54,368 nucleotides of DNA from the NCBI GenBank assembly GCA_023434025.1, contig JAEYTL010000009.1, positions 1-54,368 on the forward strand. The letters run 5' to 3'. Below, in pieces: positions 17,148-25,060 of this stretch (position 1 is its first letter; each line of letters begins with the position of its first letter). Made by a program: the position numbers and the translations under genes. The notes beneath the pieces were generated by a model, which saw only the letters and a list, made by a program, of their open reading frames with translations, was not told where the DNA came from and searched no databases. The stretch is from Bacteroidota bacterium (GTDB lineage: Bacteria > Bacteroidota > Bacteroidia > Flavobacteriales > Flavobacteriaceae).

Positions 17148-19274
17148 ATGAAAAAACTGCCATTTAGAAAACGTAAATTTATTCACACTTCGCTTTTGGT
17201 TTCCATTATCATTATTCAGGCCCTGATTTTCAGAACATGGTATAACCACCATGTAAACGAGAAAAAGCTATTTGATGTGATTTCTTCCATCAGCAATCCG
17301 AATACAATTCTGTCTCTGTCTAACAAGGCTACCAAACATTATTTTGATGCTCAAAATCACTTTAACGAATACATTTACAACGATAAAAAAACCAGTTTAG
17401 AAAATTATAGACACTCTATCGACAGCATGACTGTTTATTTAGACAGTCTGAATTATACTTCTAAAAAAGCTCTTAATTTTAAAGACATTGTCCGCTCAAA
17501 ATTATCTGCCGAAAAGGAAATTGCTTTTTTAAAAAGAGAGCTGGACTCCATCATGCAGCAAGGCATAACGCCAGTCAGCGAGATTCCGTTCGGCAATTAT
17601 CCGCTGGAAAAATACGACTTCAACAAGGTTTTAAAAACCATTACTTATGACAGCATCAAAATATCAGACGATGTGGTTAAAAGAGGTATGCTTGCCCGGA
17701 TCGGCAACGCCATTGCCGGAAAATATGATGTGAAAAGAGAAGAACTTCAGCTTCATATCAAAATGGTCTATGACGACGAAGAGAAGTCAGGCAACATTGA
17801 AACACAGTTAAAAAATGCATTTTTAACAACCGATCGTCATTATGCCAACCAATTCTCCAGATTACAAAAACGCTATGCTGATGTAAAGGAAAAAGACCGA
17901 AAGTTAATGACCATCAACAAGAAAATAATTGACAACAGTCAGGAAATCATACAGTTTTACACCAACTCAGCCCAAACGCTCAATGAAGCAAAACAAAAAA
18001 ACATACTCCACCAGTATAATTTAAGTACACAGGTAAGAAACAAAACCATCCTGACTTTATTGGTTTTAATGGGATTGGCCACTGTTTTATTACTGCTTTT
18101 CACCCGTATTGCTTACACCTATGAAAAGAAACTTTCGCAGGCAAAACAAAGTGCCGAAAAAAACCTTGATTTTAAAAACCGCCTGATTGGAATGATCAGT
18201 CATGAAATGAGAGCCCCGCTGAACATCATTTCAAACTATGCCAACAAACTGAAAACCGAAAATAAGGACGAAATATTAAAGCCAACTATCAATTCACTGC
18301 ATTTTACTTCAGATTCGTTACTAATTACGGCCAATCAAATCTTGGACTTTTCAAAAAACGAGCACAAAAAAATTGTGGCATATAACGCCAAAGCTATGTT
18401 GTTTGAAGAGCTAAATCTGGTTGTTCATTCATTACAGTCGCTTGCAGAAGATAAAAAGATCAGTATCCTGGCAAATTTACATTCTGATCTGAACAGAGCG
18501 GTTTTAATAGATACCGGAAAACTTCATCAGTTATTTTACAATATCATAGGTAATGCCATTAAATTTACAGACAAAGGAAGCATTACGGTTGATGCCAAAG
18601 CATCTGGCCTAAATTCAAAAGTAAAGTTAGAAGTCACCATCAAGGATACCGGCATTGGTATTCCGGAACAAGACCTTAAAAGTATTTTTGACAAATATTA
18701 CCAGAGTGAATCCACCGGTAAGCAGATAAGCTTTGGTGCCGGACTGGGGTTGAATTTATGCAAAGAGATTATTGAGTTATATGATGGCGAGATAACCGTT
18801 AAAAGCGAACTGAATAAAGGAACCGAAATTTCATTCTTTATCTGGGTAGAAGAGTTCACCATTTCCCTGCAATCGAATCAAAGCAGGTTAATCAACCTGT
18901 TTAAAGACAAACCGCTTACGGTAGCCATTCTGGATGACGATCCGATTGTGATTGCCATACTGTCTAAATTACTGAAAGAAATCCATTTTACAGTCAAAGA
19001 ATTCAACACCTGCAATTCGTTGAGAGAGTTTTTAAAAACACAGACCGTTGATTTGGTCATTACCGATCTGCAACTTCCGGACGGTTCCGGAATTGATTTT
19101 TCAAAAGAACTAAAAAATACGGCAAAAGGTTGGGCAAATATCCCTTTTGTTGCCCTCACAGGTGACAACTACATGAACAACATTAACCCCGGAGAAATAG
19201 GCATGGAGGAAATTATTATCAAACCCCTGAACAAAGAAGAACTCTATACCAAATTATTAAAAGTATTGTCATAG
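17148..19274 (+). CDS. Hybrid sensor histidine kinase/response regulator
   Basis: About 708 aa from the ATG at 17148; an upstream in-frame TTG at 17094 is less likely. A membrane helix at residues 13-31 and a second near 315-340 (ILTLLVLMGLATVLLLLF) flank an extracytoplasmic, largely helical sensor region. HisKA has H352 in SHEMRAPL. The HATPase domain shows NIIGNAIKFT, DTGIGIP and GAGLGLNLCKEI. The C-terminal receiver has DDD and the phospho-acceptor D640 in ITDLQLPDG, plus IIKPL. No output domain is attached and no partner is adjacent, so the signal passes to an unlinked protein. The ligand is unknown. Confidence 0.92.
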   Translation: MKKLPFRKRKFIHTSLLVSIIIIQALIFRTWYNHHVNEKKLFDVISSISNPNTILSLSNKATKHYFDAQNHFNEYIYNDKKTSLENYRHSIDSMTVYLDSLNYTSKKALNFKDIVRSKLSAEKEIAFLKRELDSIMQQGITPVSEIPFGNYPLEKYDFNKVLKTITYDSIKISDDVVKRGMLARIGNAIAGKYDVKREELQLHIKMVYDDEEKSGNIETQLKNAFLTTDRHYANQFSRLQKRYADVKEKDRKLMTINKKIIDNSQEIIQFYTNSAQTLNEAKQKNILHQYNLSTQVRNKTILTLLVLMGLATVLLLLFTRIAYTYEKKLSQAKQSAEKNLDFKNRLIGMISHEMRAPLNIISNYANKLKTENKDEILKPTINSLHFTSDSLLITANQILDFSKNEHKKIVAYNAKAMLFEELNLVVHSLQSLAEDKKISILANLHSDLNRAVLIDTGKLHQLFYNIIGNAIKFTDKGSITVDAKASGLNSKVKLEVTIKDTGIGIPEQDLKSIFDKYYQSESTGKQISFGAGLGLNLCKEIIELYDGEITVKSELNKGTEISFFIWVEEFTISLQSNQSRLINLFKDKPLTVAILDDDPIVIAILSKLLKEIHFTVKEFNTCNSLREFLKTQTVDLVITDLQLPDGSGIDFSKELKNTAKGWANIPFVALTGDNYMNNINPGEIGMEEIIIKPLNKEELYTKLLKVLS

Positions 19275-19328
19275 ATTTGTGATGAAATTTTCGGAAATTT
19301 GACTGATTTTGATAAAAAAAATAATGTT

Positions 19329-20003
19329 ATGGCAACAAAAGATGCACTTCAGTTTATAGAGGATCTAAAAAATAACAACAACAAAGAATGGTTTCACGAA
19401 AACAAAAAACGTTACGAACTTTTTAAAAAAGAATACCAACACATCATTGCTTCCCTACTACAGGAAATGAAGCCATTAGACACTTCTTTGACCACCCTGG
19501 AAGTAAAAAACTGCATGTTCAGAATCAACCGCGACATTCGTTTTTCCAAAGACAAATCACCCTATAAAAGCAATATGGGTATCTGGCTGTCAACAAATAA
19601 AAACGCTAAAAATGCTCCGGGCTATTATATTCACTATGAAAAAGGAAACAGTTTTATTGCGGGAGGGCTATACTGTCCGGAACCGGAAGATCTGAAAAAA
19701 GTACGGAAAGAGATAGCCTATTTTTATGACGATTTAGAAAAAATTTCTGCAGATAAAACCTTTCAAAAAGAATTTGGTGCCTTAGACCGCGACGAAGCAA
19801 ACGTTTTGAAAAAAGCTCCTAAAGATTATGATCCGGACCATCCCGCCATTGAATTTTTGAAATTAAAAAGCTTCACGGCCAGTCAAAAAATAAGTGACGA
19901 TCTTTTTAATGAAACTGACTTTGCCAAAAAAATTACGCAAAAACTCATTGCTTTAAAACCTTTAAATGATTTTTTAAACAGGGCCTTAGAAACAGTTGAA
20001 TAA
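19329..20003 (+). CDS. DUF2461-domain protein
   Basis: About 224 aa. The family signature is visible: FIEDLKNNNNKEWFHENKKR near the N-terminus, FRINRDIRFSKDKSPYKSNM in the middle, and GGLYCPEPEDLKKVRKEI. DUF2461 is widespread and uncharacterised. The ATG at 19329 is chosen over a TTG at 19299 because the conserved domain begins right after it. murB starts 9 bp later, so the two are probably co-transcribed. Confidence 0.88.
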   Translation: MATKDALQFIEDLKNNNNKEWFHENKKRYELFKKEYQHIIASLLQEMKPLDTSLTTLEVKNCMFRINRDIRFSKDKSPYKSNMGIWLSTNKNAKNAPGYYIHYEKGNSFIAGGLYCPEPEDLKKVRKEIAYFYDDLEKISADKTFQKEFGALDRDEANVLKKAPKDYDPDHPAIEFLKLKSFTASQKISDDLFNETDFAKKITQKLIALKPLNDFLNRALETVE

Positions 20004-20012
20004 CTTTCCGTC

Positions 20013-21026
20013 ATGCAGATTCACACTAACTTTTCGTTAAAAAATTACAATACATTTGGCATAGAAGCCAAAGCCAAAGAATTCGTTACAGTTCAATCGG
20101 TCAATGAATTAACTGAAGTCCTGCAACAATACCCGACTTCCAAAAAATTTATTTTAGGTGGTGGCAGCAACATGCTGCTTACACAGGATATTGACGCCCT
20201 GGTTATCCATTTAGATTTAAAAGGAAAAAAAATCATTGATGAAAATGATGATTATGTCTGGGTAGAAAGCCAGGCCGGTGAAAACTGGCATGCCTTTGTG
20301 TTGTGGACCATAGAACAGGACTTTGGCGGATTAGAAAACCTTTCGCTTATTCCGGGTAATGTGGGCACCACCCCAATTCAGAACATTGGAGCTTATGGTG
20401 TAGAAATTAAAGATACGTTCGTATTGTGCGAAGCCATGCATATTGAAACACAGGAATTGTTGGTCTTTACCCATGAAAAATGCAAATTCGGCTATCGCGA
20501 GAGCATTTTTAAAAACGAAGTGAAAGACGAATTCATCATCACTTCCGTTGTTTTTAAGCTGACCAAACGCAACCATAAGCTCAACACCTCTTATGGAGCC
20601 ATTGAAGCCGAACTTGAAAAGCAGCACATCAGCAAACCAACGTTAAAAGATGTCAGCAACGCCGTTATTGCTATCAGACAAAGCAAATTACCCGACCCTA
20701 AAGAACTCGGAAACAGTGGTAGTTTCTTTAAAAATCCGGTTATTTTGAAAAGTGACTTTGAAAAAATTCAGCAAAAATTCCCGGATATGCCCCATTATAC
20801 TGTGTCAGACAAAGAGGTAAAAGTACCTGCCGGCTGGCTTATTGAACAAGCCGGGTTCAAGGGAAAACGCTTTGGTGATGCAGGAATTCACAAAAACCAG
20901 GCTTTGGTTTTAGTAAACTATGGCCATGCAACCGGACAGGAAATTCTGGCAGTTGCCAAAGATATTCAACAGACCGTTTCAGCAACTTTCGGTATTTTTA
21001 TAGAAACCGAAGTTAACATCATTTAA
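20013..21026 (+). CDS. murB: UDP-N-acetylmuramate dehydrogenase
   Basis: A 337-aa flavoenzyme that reduces UDP-N-acetylenolpyruvylglucosamine to UDP-MurNAc in peptidoglycan synthesis. NYNTFGI at the N-terminus, ILGGGSNMLLT for FAD, LSLIPGNVGTTPIQNIGAYG, GYRESIFK (active-site Tyr loop), and GSFFKNP with the catalytic Ser are visible. The Tyr loop and length assign it to the E. coli-like type I. AGWLIEQAGFKG is conserved near the C-terminus. Confidence 0.96.
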   Translation: MQIHTNFSLKNYNTFGIEAKAKEFVTVQSVNELTEVLQQYPTSKKFILGGGSNMLLTQDIDALVIHLDLKGKKIIDENDDYVWVESQAGENWHAFVLWTIEQDFGGLENLSLIPGNVGTTPIQNIGAYGVEIKDTFVLCEAMHIETQELLVFTHEKCKFGYRESIFKNEVKDEFIITSVVFKLTKRNHKLNTSYGAIEAELEKQHISKPTLKDVSNAVIAIRQSKLPDPKELGNSGSFFKNPVILKSDFEKIQQKFPDMPHYTVSDKEVKVPAGWLIEQAGFKGKRFGDAGIHKNQALVLVNYGHATGQEILAVAKDIQQTVSATFGIFIETEVNII

Positions 21027-21094
21027 AATAATATACCATTTTAAGAACGGTTAAATAATCTGCAATATCAATCTGTTAAACAAACTCTTTTTTG

Positions 21095-21102
21095 TACCTT
21101 TG
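21095..21102 (+). promoter_or_regulatory. Candidate -7 element
   Basis: TACCTTTG matches TAnnTTTG, 25 bases before the small membrane-protein start at 21128. A CTG at about -33 is a weak partner. Confidence 0.45.
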
Positions 21103-21127
21103 TTGTTCAAAAAAATTCAATTGAACG

Positions 21128-21331
21128 ATGAAATTGATATTACTTACAATCGGATTGCTTGCGGTAGCAGTGGCAGGGATTGCCATTAAAATTTGGACTA
21201 AAAAAGACGGAAAATTTTCCGGAACCTGTGCCAGTCAAAGTCCGTTTTTAAATAAAGACGGTGAAAACTGTAGCTTTTGCGGAAAAACACCCGAACAGAT
21301 GAAAGACTGTTCAGAACCTTCTCATTCTTAA
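21128..21331 (+). CDS. Small membrane or secreted protein with a cysteine cluster
   Basis: A 67-aa protein. An N-terminal helix (LILLTIGLLAVAVAGIAIKI) is followed by a short basic linker and a Cys-rich tail: GTCASQSPF, then CSFCGKTPEQMKDC. The four cysteines of the tail could bind a metal or form disulfides. Similar flavobacterial proteins are annotated only as membrane or secreted protein. It precedes the glycosyltransferase by 15 bp and has its own promoter-like element. Confidence 0.7.
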   Translation: MKLILLTIGLLAVAVAGIAIKIWTKKDGKFSGTCASQSPFLNKDGENCSFCGKTPEQMKDCSEPSHS

Positions 21332-21346
21332 AATCAGTAACACATT

Positions 21347-22453
21347 ATGTTCGACATATTGTTCTATGGTTTGATTAGTGCAACGGTCATTCAATTCCTA
21401 TACTATATCGTAATTTTCGGAAAATTTGCCTTTGCCAAAACACTAAGCAACAACCCGAAACGCATTCCGGTTTCAGTGATTGTCTGTGCGAAAAACGAAG
21501 CGGAAAACGTTCAGAAGTTTGTCCCGTTACTGGCAGAACAAAACTATCCTGACTTTGAAATTGTGCTCATAGACGATTCATCTTCCGACAGTACCTTAGA
21601 GCTTTTTGAAGAATTCGAAAAACAGTATTCCAACATCAAACTGGTTAAGGTTCAGAACAACGAAGCTTTTTGGGGAAATAAAAAATTTGCCCTTACACTT
21701 GGTATAAAAGCCGCTAAAAACGAGTACCTGCTTTTTACTGATGCCGACTGCTATCCGGTTTCAAAGGAATGGATTAAAGAAATGAGTTCAAATTTCACCC
21801 TCAAAAAGACCATTGTGTTGGGGTACGGAGCATACGAAAAAATACCGCATTCGTTTCTGAATAAGCTTATCCGTTTTGAAACCCTTTTAACAGCCACACA
21901 ATATTTTAGCTGGGCAAAAACCGGCAAACCTTATATGGGTGTAGGCAGAAATTTGGCTTACAAACGTGAGGAATTTTTCCGTGTAAACGGATTTATTGAA
22001 CATATGAAATTGCGTTCCGGTGATGATGACTTATTCATTAATCAGGCAGCGAATAAAGAAAATACTACGGTTTGCTTTTCCAGGGAAAGCTTTACCTATT
22101 CAATGCCTAAAACCAGTTTTAAAGAATGGTTTGACCAAAAACGAAGACATGTTTCCACGGCAACCTATTACAAAGCTTTTGACCGTTTTCAGCTGGGCTT
22201 CTTCTTCTTCTCTCAGTTCATCTTCCTGTTACTTGCCGTTATTTTACTGGCTTTTCAATACCAATGGCTGATTGTTTTGTCGGTTGTGTTATTTCGCTAT
22301 ATATTTACCTGGATAACACTAGGTTATGCGGCTCATAAATTAAATGAAAAAGATGTTATCTATTGGTTTCCTCTGATGGAAATTTCCCTTATTTTTACGC
22401 ATTTGAATGTCTTTTTTGCAAATGTTTTTTCAAAACCCGTCCATTGGAAATAA
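21347..22453 (+). CDS. Membrane glycosyltransferase, family 2
   Basis: A 368-aa GT-A glycosyltransferase. A membrane helix at residues 1-24 precedes the catalytic domain: PVSVIVCAKNEAENV, IVLIDDSSSDST (nucleotide-binding Asp), LLFTDADCYP (DxD-like metal site), SGDDDLF (catalytic Asp region) and QKRRHVS, similar to the Q/RxxRW motif. Three C-terminal helices follow. The acceptor is unknown; lipid or polysaccharide glycosylation at the inner membrane is likely. The sigma-factor gene overlaps its 3' end. Confidence 0.88.
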   Translation: MFDILFYGLISATVIQFLYYIVIFGKFAFAKTLSNNPKRIPVSVIVCAKNEAENVQKFVPLLAEQNYPDFEIVLIDDSSSDSTLELFEEFEKQYSNIKLVKVQNNEAFWGNKKFALTLGIKAAKNEYLLFTDADCYPVSKEWIKEMSSNFTLKKTIVLGYGAYEKIPHSFLNKLIRFETLLTATQYFSWAKTGKPYMGVGRNLAYKREEFFRVNGFIEHMKLRSGDDDLFINQAANKENTTVCFSRESFTYSMPKTSFKEWFDQKRRHVSTATYYKAFDRFQLGFFFFSQFIFLLLAVILLAFQYQWLIVLSVVLFRYIFTWITLGYAAHKLNEKDVIYWFPLMEISLIFTHLNVFFANVFSKPVHWK

Positions 22454-22992
22454 AAAAAATCATAGAAAGAGCCACCAACGGCGACCAGGCTGCCTTTACC
22501 TCTTTATTAGATATGTATTGGAACGAAGTCTATAGCTTTATGCTGAAAAGAACGGAGAATGAAACTGATGCTGAAGACATTGCGATTGAAACTTTTTCAA
22601 AAGCATTTGACAAAATAGCCAGCTACAATCCCGAATTTCAATTTAACACCTGGTTGATTGCCATTGCCAAAAACGTACATATCGATATGCTTCGCAAAAA
22701 GAAAACATCTCTTTTTGTGGATATTACCGACGAGGAAGACCACCAGGCTTATAATGTAGCAGACACTACACCATCGGCAGAAGACAAACTTATTACCGAA
22801 CAAAACCTGTCTCGCCTCCTAGCCTACATTAAGGAGCTGAAACCCCACTACCAGGAAGTCATCCAGCTTCGATATTTTCAGGAAATGAGTTACCAGGAAA
22901 TTGCCGAACAATTAGAGGAACCGTTAAGTAACGTAAAAGTAAAGTTGCTGAGAGCTAAAAAATTATTAGCCGAAATTATTCAGCGAAGGTAG
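22444..22992 (+). CDS. ECF-type RNA polymerase sigma factor
   Basis: About 182 aa. Region 2 spans YWNEVYSFMLKRTENETDAE to FNTWLIAIAKNVHIDMLRKK. Region 4 is LKPHYQEVIQLRYFQEMSYQ and EIAEQLEEPLSNVKVKLLRA. No ATG lies near the conserved start; TTG at 22444 gives LEIKKIIERATNGDQ, the normal family opening, and overlaps the glycosyltransferase stop by 10 bp. An upstream ATG at 22363 would add a non-homologous segment encoded inside the glycosyltransferase. No anti-sigma factor is adjacent. Confidence 0.85.
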   Translation: MEIKKIIERATNGDQAAFTSLLDMYWNEVYSFMLKRTENETDAEDIAIETFSKAFDKIASYNPEFQFNTWLIAIAKNVHIDMLRKKKTSLFVDITDEEDHQAYNVADTTPSAEDKLITEQNLSRLLAYIKELKPHYQEVIQLRYFQEMSYQEIAEQLEEPLSNVKVKLLRAKKLLAEIIQRR

Positions 22993-23074
22993 TACAGATT
23001 GTTTTATCAAACCTTAGTTGCCGACAGAATTGTTCAATTTAAGTTAAATCACCGCTTAATTCCTCAATCTTTTC

Positions 23075-23082
23075 TATCTTTG
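23075..23082 (+). promoter_or_regulatory. Candidate -7 element for lipA
   Basis: TATCTTTG matches TAnnTTTG, 19 bases before the lipA start. The -33 element is not clear. Confidence 0.45.
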
Positions 23083-23101
23083 CAATTCTAAAAATGCAAC
23101 T

Positions 23102-23974
23102 ATGGATACTGTTTTAGATAGCGTTCAACCCCCCATCGGAAAACCAAAATGGTTGCGGGTAAAACTGCCAACCGGACAAAAATACACCGAACTACGCGGA
23201 TTAGTTGACAAATACAAATTAAATACAATCTGTACCTCCGGAAGTTGTCCGAACATGGGCGAATGCTGGGGAGAAGGAACAGCTACCTTTATGATTCTCG
23301 GCAATATCTGCACCCGTTCCTGTGGATTTTGCGGCGTAAAAACCGGAAGACCGGAAACCGTTGATTGGGATGAACCGGAAAAAGTAGCACGCTCCATCAA
23401 ACTGATGAACATCAAACACGCTGTAATAACCAGTGTTGACAGAGATGATATCAAAGATATGGGATCCATTATCTGGTATGAAACCATTTTAGCTATCCGG
23501 CGAATGAATCCGGAAACCACGTTAGAAACACTTATTCCCGATTTTCAAGGGGTAGAAAGAAATATCGACCGGATTATTGAAGCCGATCCGGAAGTTGTTT
23601 CACACAATATGGAAACCGTACGCCGATTAACCCGTGAAGTTCGTATCCAAGCAAAATATGACCGAAGTTTAGAGGTTTTACGTTACCTAAAAGAAAAAGG
23701 GATCCGCAGAACCAAATCCGGCATCATGCTGGGATTGGGCGAAACAGAAGCAGAAGTCATTCAAACCATGAAAGATCTTCGTTCCGTGCAGGTAGATATC
23801 GTTACGATTGGTCAATACCTGCAACCCAGTAAGAAACATTTACCGGTAAAAGAGTTCATCACGCCGGAACAGTTTAAAAAATACGAAGACATCGGAAAGG
23901 AACTGGGCTTCCGTCATGTAGAAAGCGGAGCTCTTGTTCGTTCATCTTATCATGCTCAAAAACATATACTTTAA
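23102..23974 (+). CDS. lipA: Lipoyl synthase
   Basis: A 290-aa radical SAM enzyme that inserts two sulfurs into octanoyl groups of E2 and GcvH proteins. It has both clusters: the auxiliary CTSGSCPNMGEC (Cx4Cx5C) and the radical SAM CTRSCGFC (CxxxCxxC). SHNMETVRRL and GLGETEAEV are conserved. The C-terminal RSSYHA supplies the serine ligand of the auxiliary cluster. Length is normal. A heptamer repeat and the gap gene follow. Confidence 0.96.
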   Translation: MDTVLDSVQPPIGKPKWLRVKLPTGQKYTELRGLVDKYKLNTICTSGSCPNMGECWGEGTATFMILGNICTRSCGFCGVKTGRPETVDWDEPEKVARSIKLMNIKHAVITSVDRDDIKDMGSIIWYETILAIRRMNPETTLETLIPDFQGVERNIDRIIEADPEVVSHNMETVRRLTREVRIQAKYDRSLEVLRYLKEKGIRRTKSGIMLGLGETEAEVIQTMKDLRSVQVDIVTIGQYLQPSKKHLPVKEFITPEQFKKYEDIGKELGFRHVESGALVRSSYHAQKHIL

Positions 23975-23980
23975 TAAATT

Positions 23981-24038
23981 GTTTCAGGTTTCAAGTTGAT
24001 TTGTGAAACCTGAAACCTGAAACCTGAAACTTGAAAAC
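23981..24038. repeat. Heptamer tandem repeat with inverted partner, overlapping the gap start
   Basis: TGAAACC is repeated exactly three times (24004-24024) and followed by the variants TGAAACT and TGAAAAC to 24038. The segment GTTTCAGGTTTCAAGTT (23981-23997) is the reverse complement of the same unit, so the whole can fold into a hairpin. The proposed TTG start of gap (24031) lies inside the last units. Confidence 0.8.
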
Positions 24039-25023
24039 AAAAATCGCCATCAACGGTTTTGGCCGGATCGGAAGAAATTTATTTCGCTTGCTGCTCAACC
24101 ATCCAACCATTGAAGTGGTTGCTGTAAACGATATTGCCGACACAAGAACAATGGCTCATCTGTTAAAGTATGACAGCATTCATGGTGTTTTGCCAAATGA
24201 AGTAACTTTTGATGATGAGCATCTTTATGTGGACGGAAAATCATTTTCCTTTTTCAGAAAAAAAAACATAGCCGATCTGAACTGGCAATCAATTGATATT
24301 GTGATTGAGAGTACCGGAAAATTTAAAACCTACGCAGAAGCTCAACAACACATTACTGCCGGAGCCCAAAAAGTGATTCTCTCTGCTCCACCGGAAGATG
24401 ACCGGATAAAAACAGTTGTTTTAGGGGTAAACGAAACCATTTTAGAGGGCAAGGAGGTTATTATTTCTAATGCAAGCTGCACGACCAACAATGCTGCTCC
24501 GATGATTAAAATAATTGATGAATTATGCGGAATCGAGCAAGCCTACATCACTACAGTACATTCCTACACAACGGACCAGAGTTTACATGATCAACCGCAC
24601 AAGGATTTACGCCGGGCCAGAGGAGCCTCACAATCTATTGTACCTACCACAACAGGTGCTGCAAAAGCATTGACCAAGATTTTTCCGAAACTGGACAGCA
24701 AGCTGGGAGGCAGCGGTATCCGTGTGCCGGTTCCGGATGGTTCCTTAACCGACATCACCTGCTATGTTTCCAGAGCGGTATCGATCGAAGAAATTAACCT
24801 TGCTTTTCTCAAGGCATCCGAGACAACGCTCAAGGGAATCCTTGCCTACACGGAGGATCCGATTGTTTCGGTAGATATTATCGGCAACCGGAATTCCTGT
24901 CTTTTTGACGCTCAGCTCACATCCGTTATCGATAAAATGGTTAAAGTAGTGGGTTGGTATGATAACGAAATTGGCTACTCTTCAAGAATTATTGACTTAA
25001 TTGGGTATATTTCAAATAAATAG
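24031..25023 (+). CDS. gap: Glyceraldehyde-3-phosphate dehydrogenase, type I
   Basis: A 330-aa GAPDH of glycolysis. INGFGRIGRN binds NAD; VNDIAD places Asp at the adenosine-ribose position, indicating NAD rather than NADP preference. The catalytic cysteine is C150 in SNASCTTN. HSYTTDQ, RRARGA, PTTTGAAKA, VPVPDGS and WYDNEIGYS are conserved. The only start giving a complete Rossmann fold is TTG at 24031, which lies within a heptamer repeat. Such a start for a glycolytic enzyme is unexpected; a second gap gene elsewhere may be the main one. Confidence 0.93.
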   Translation: MKTKIAINGFGRIGRNLFRLLLNHPTIEVVAVNDIADTRTMAHLLKYDSIHGVLPNEVTFDDEHLYVDGKSFSFFRKKNIADLNWQSIDIVIESTGKFKTYAEAQQHITAGAQKVILSAPPEDDRIKTVVLGVNETILEGKEVIISNASCTTNNAAPMIKIIDELCGIEQAYITTVHSYTTDQSLHDQPHKDLRRARGASQSIVPTTTGAAKALTKIFPKLDSKLGGSGIRVPVPDGSLTDITCYVSRAVSIEEINLAFLKASETTLKGILAYTEDPIVSVDIIGNRNSCLFDAQLTSVIDKMVKVVGWYDNEIGYSSRIIDLIGYISNK

Positions 25024-25060
25024 TTAATTTTATACCTTTAAAAATAACCATTTTTTTGGT

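Noticed and set aside
22363..22443. Upstream ATG start for the sigma factor
   Set aside because: The added residues are encoded inside the glycosyltransferase and do not resemble a sigma-factor N-terminus; TTG at 22444 fits.
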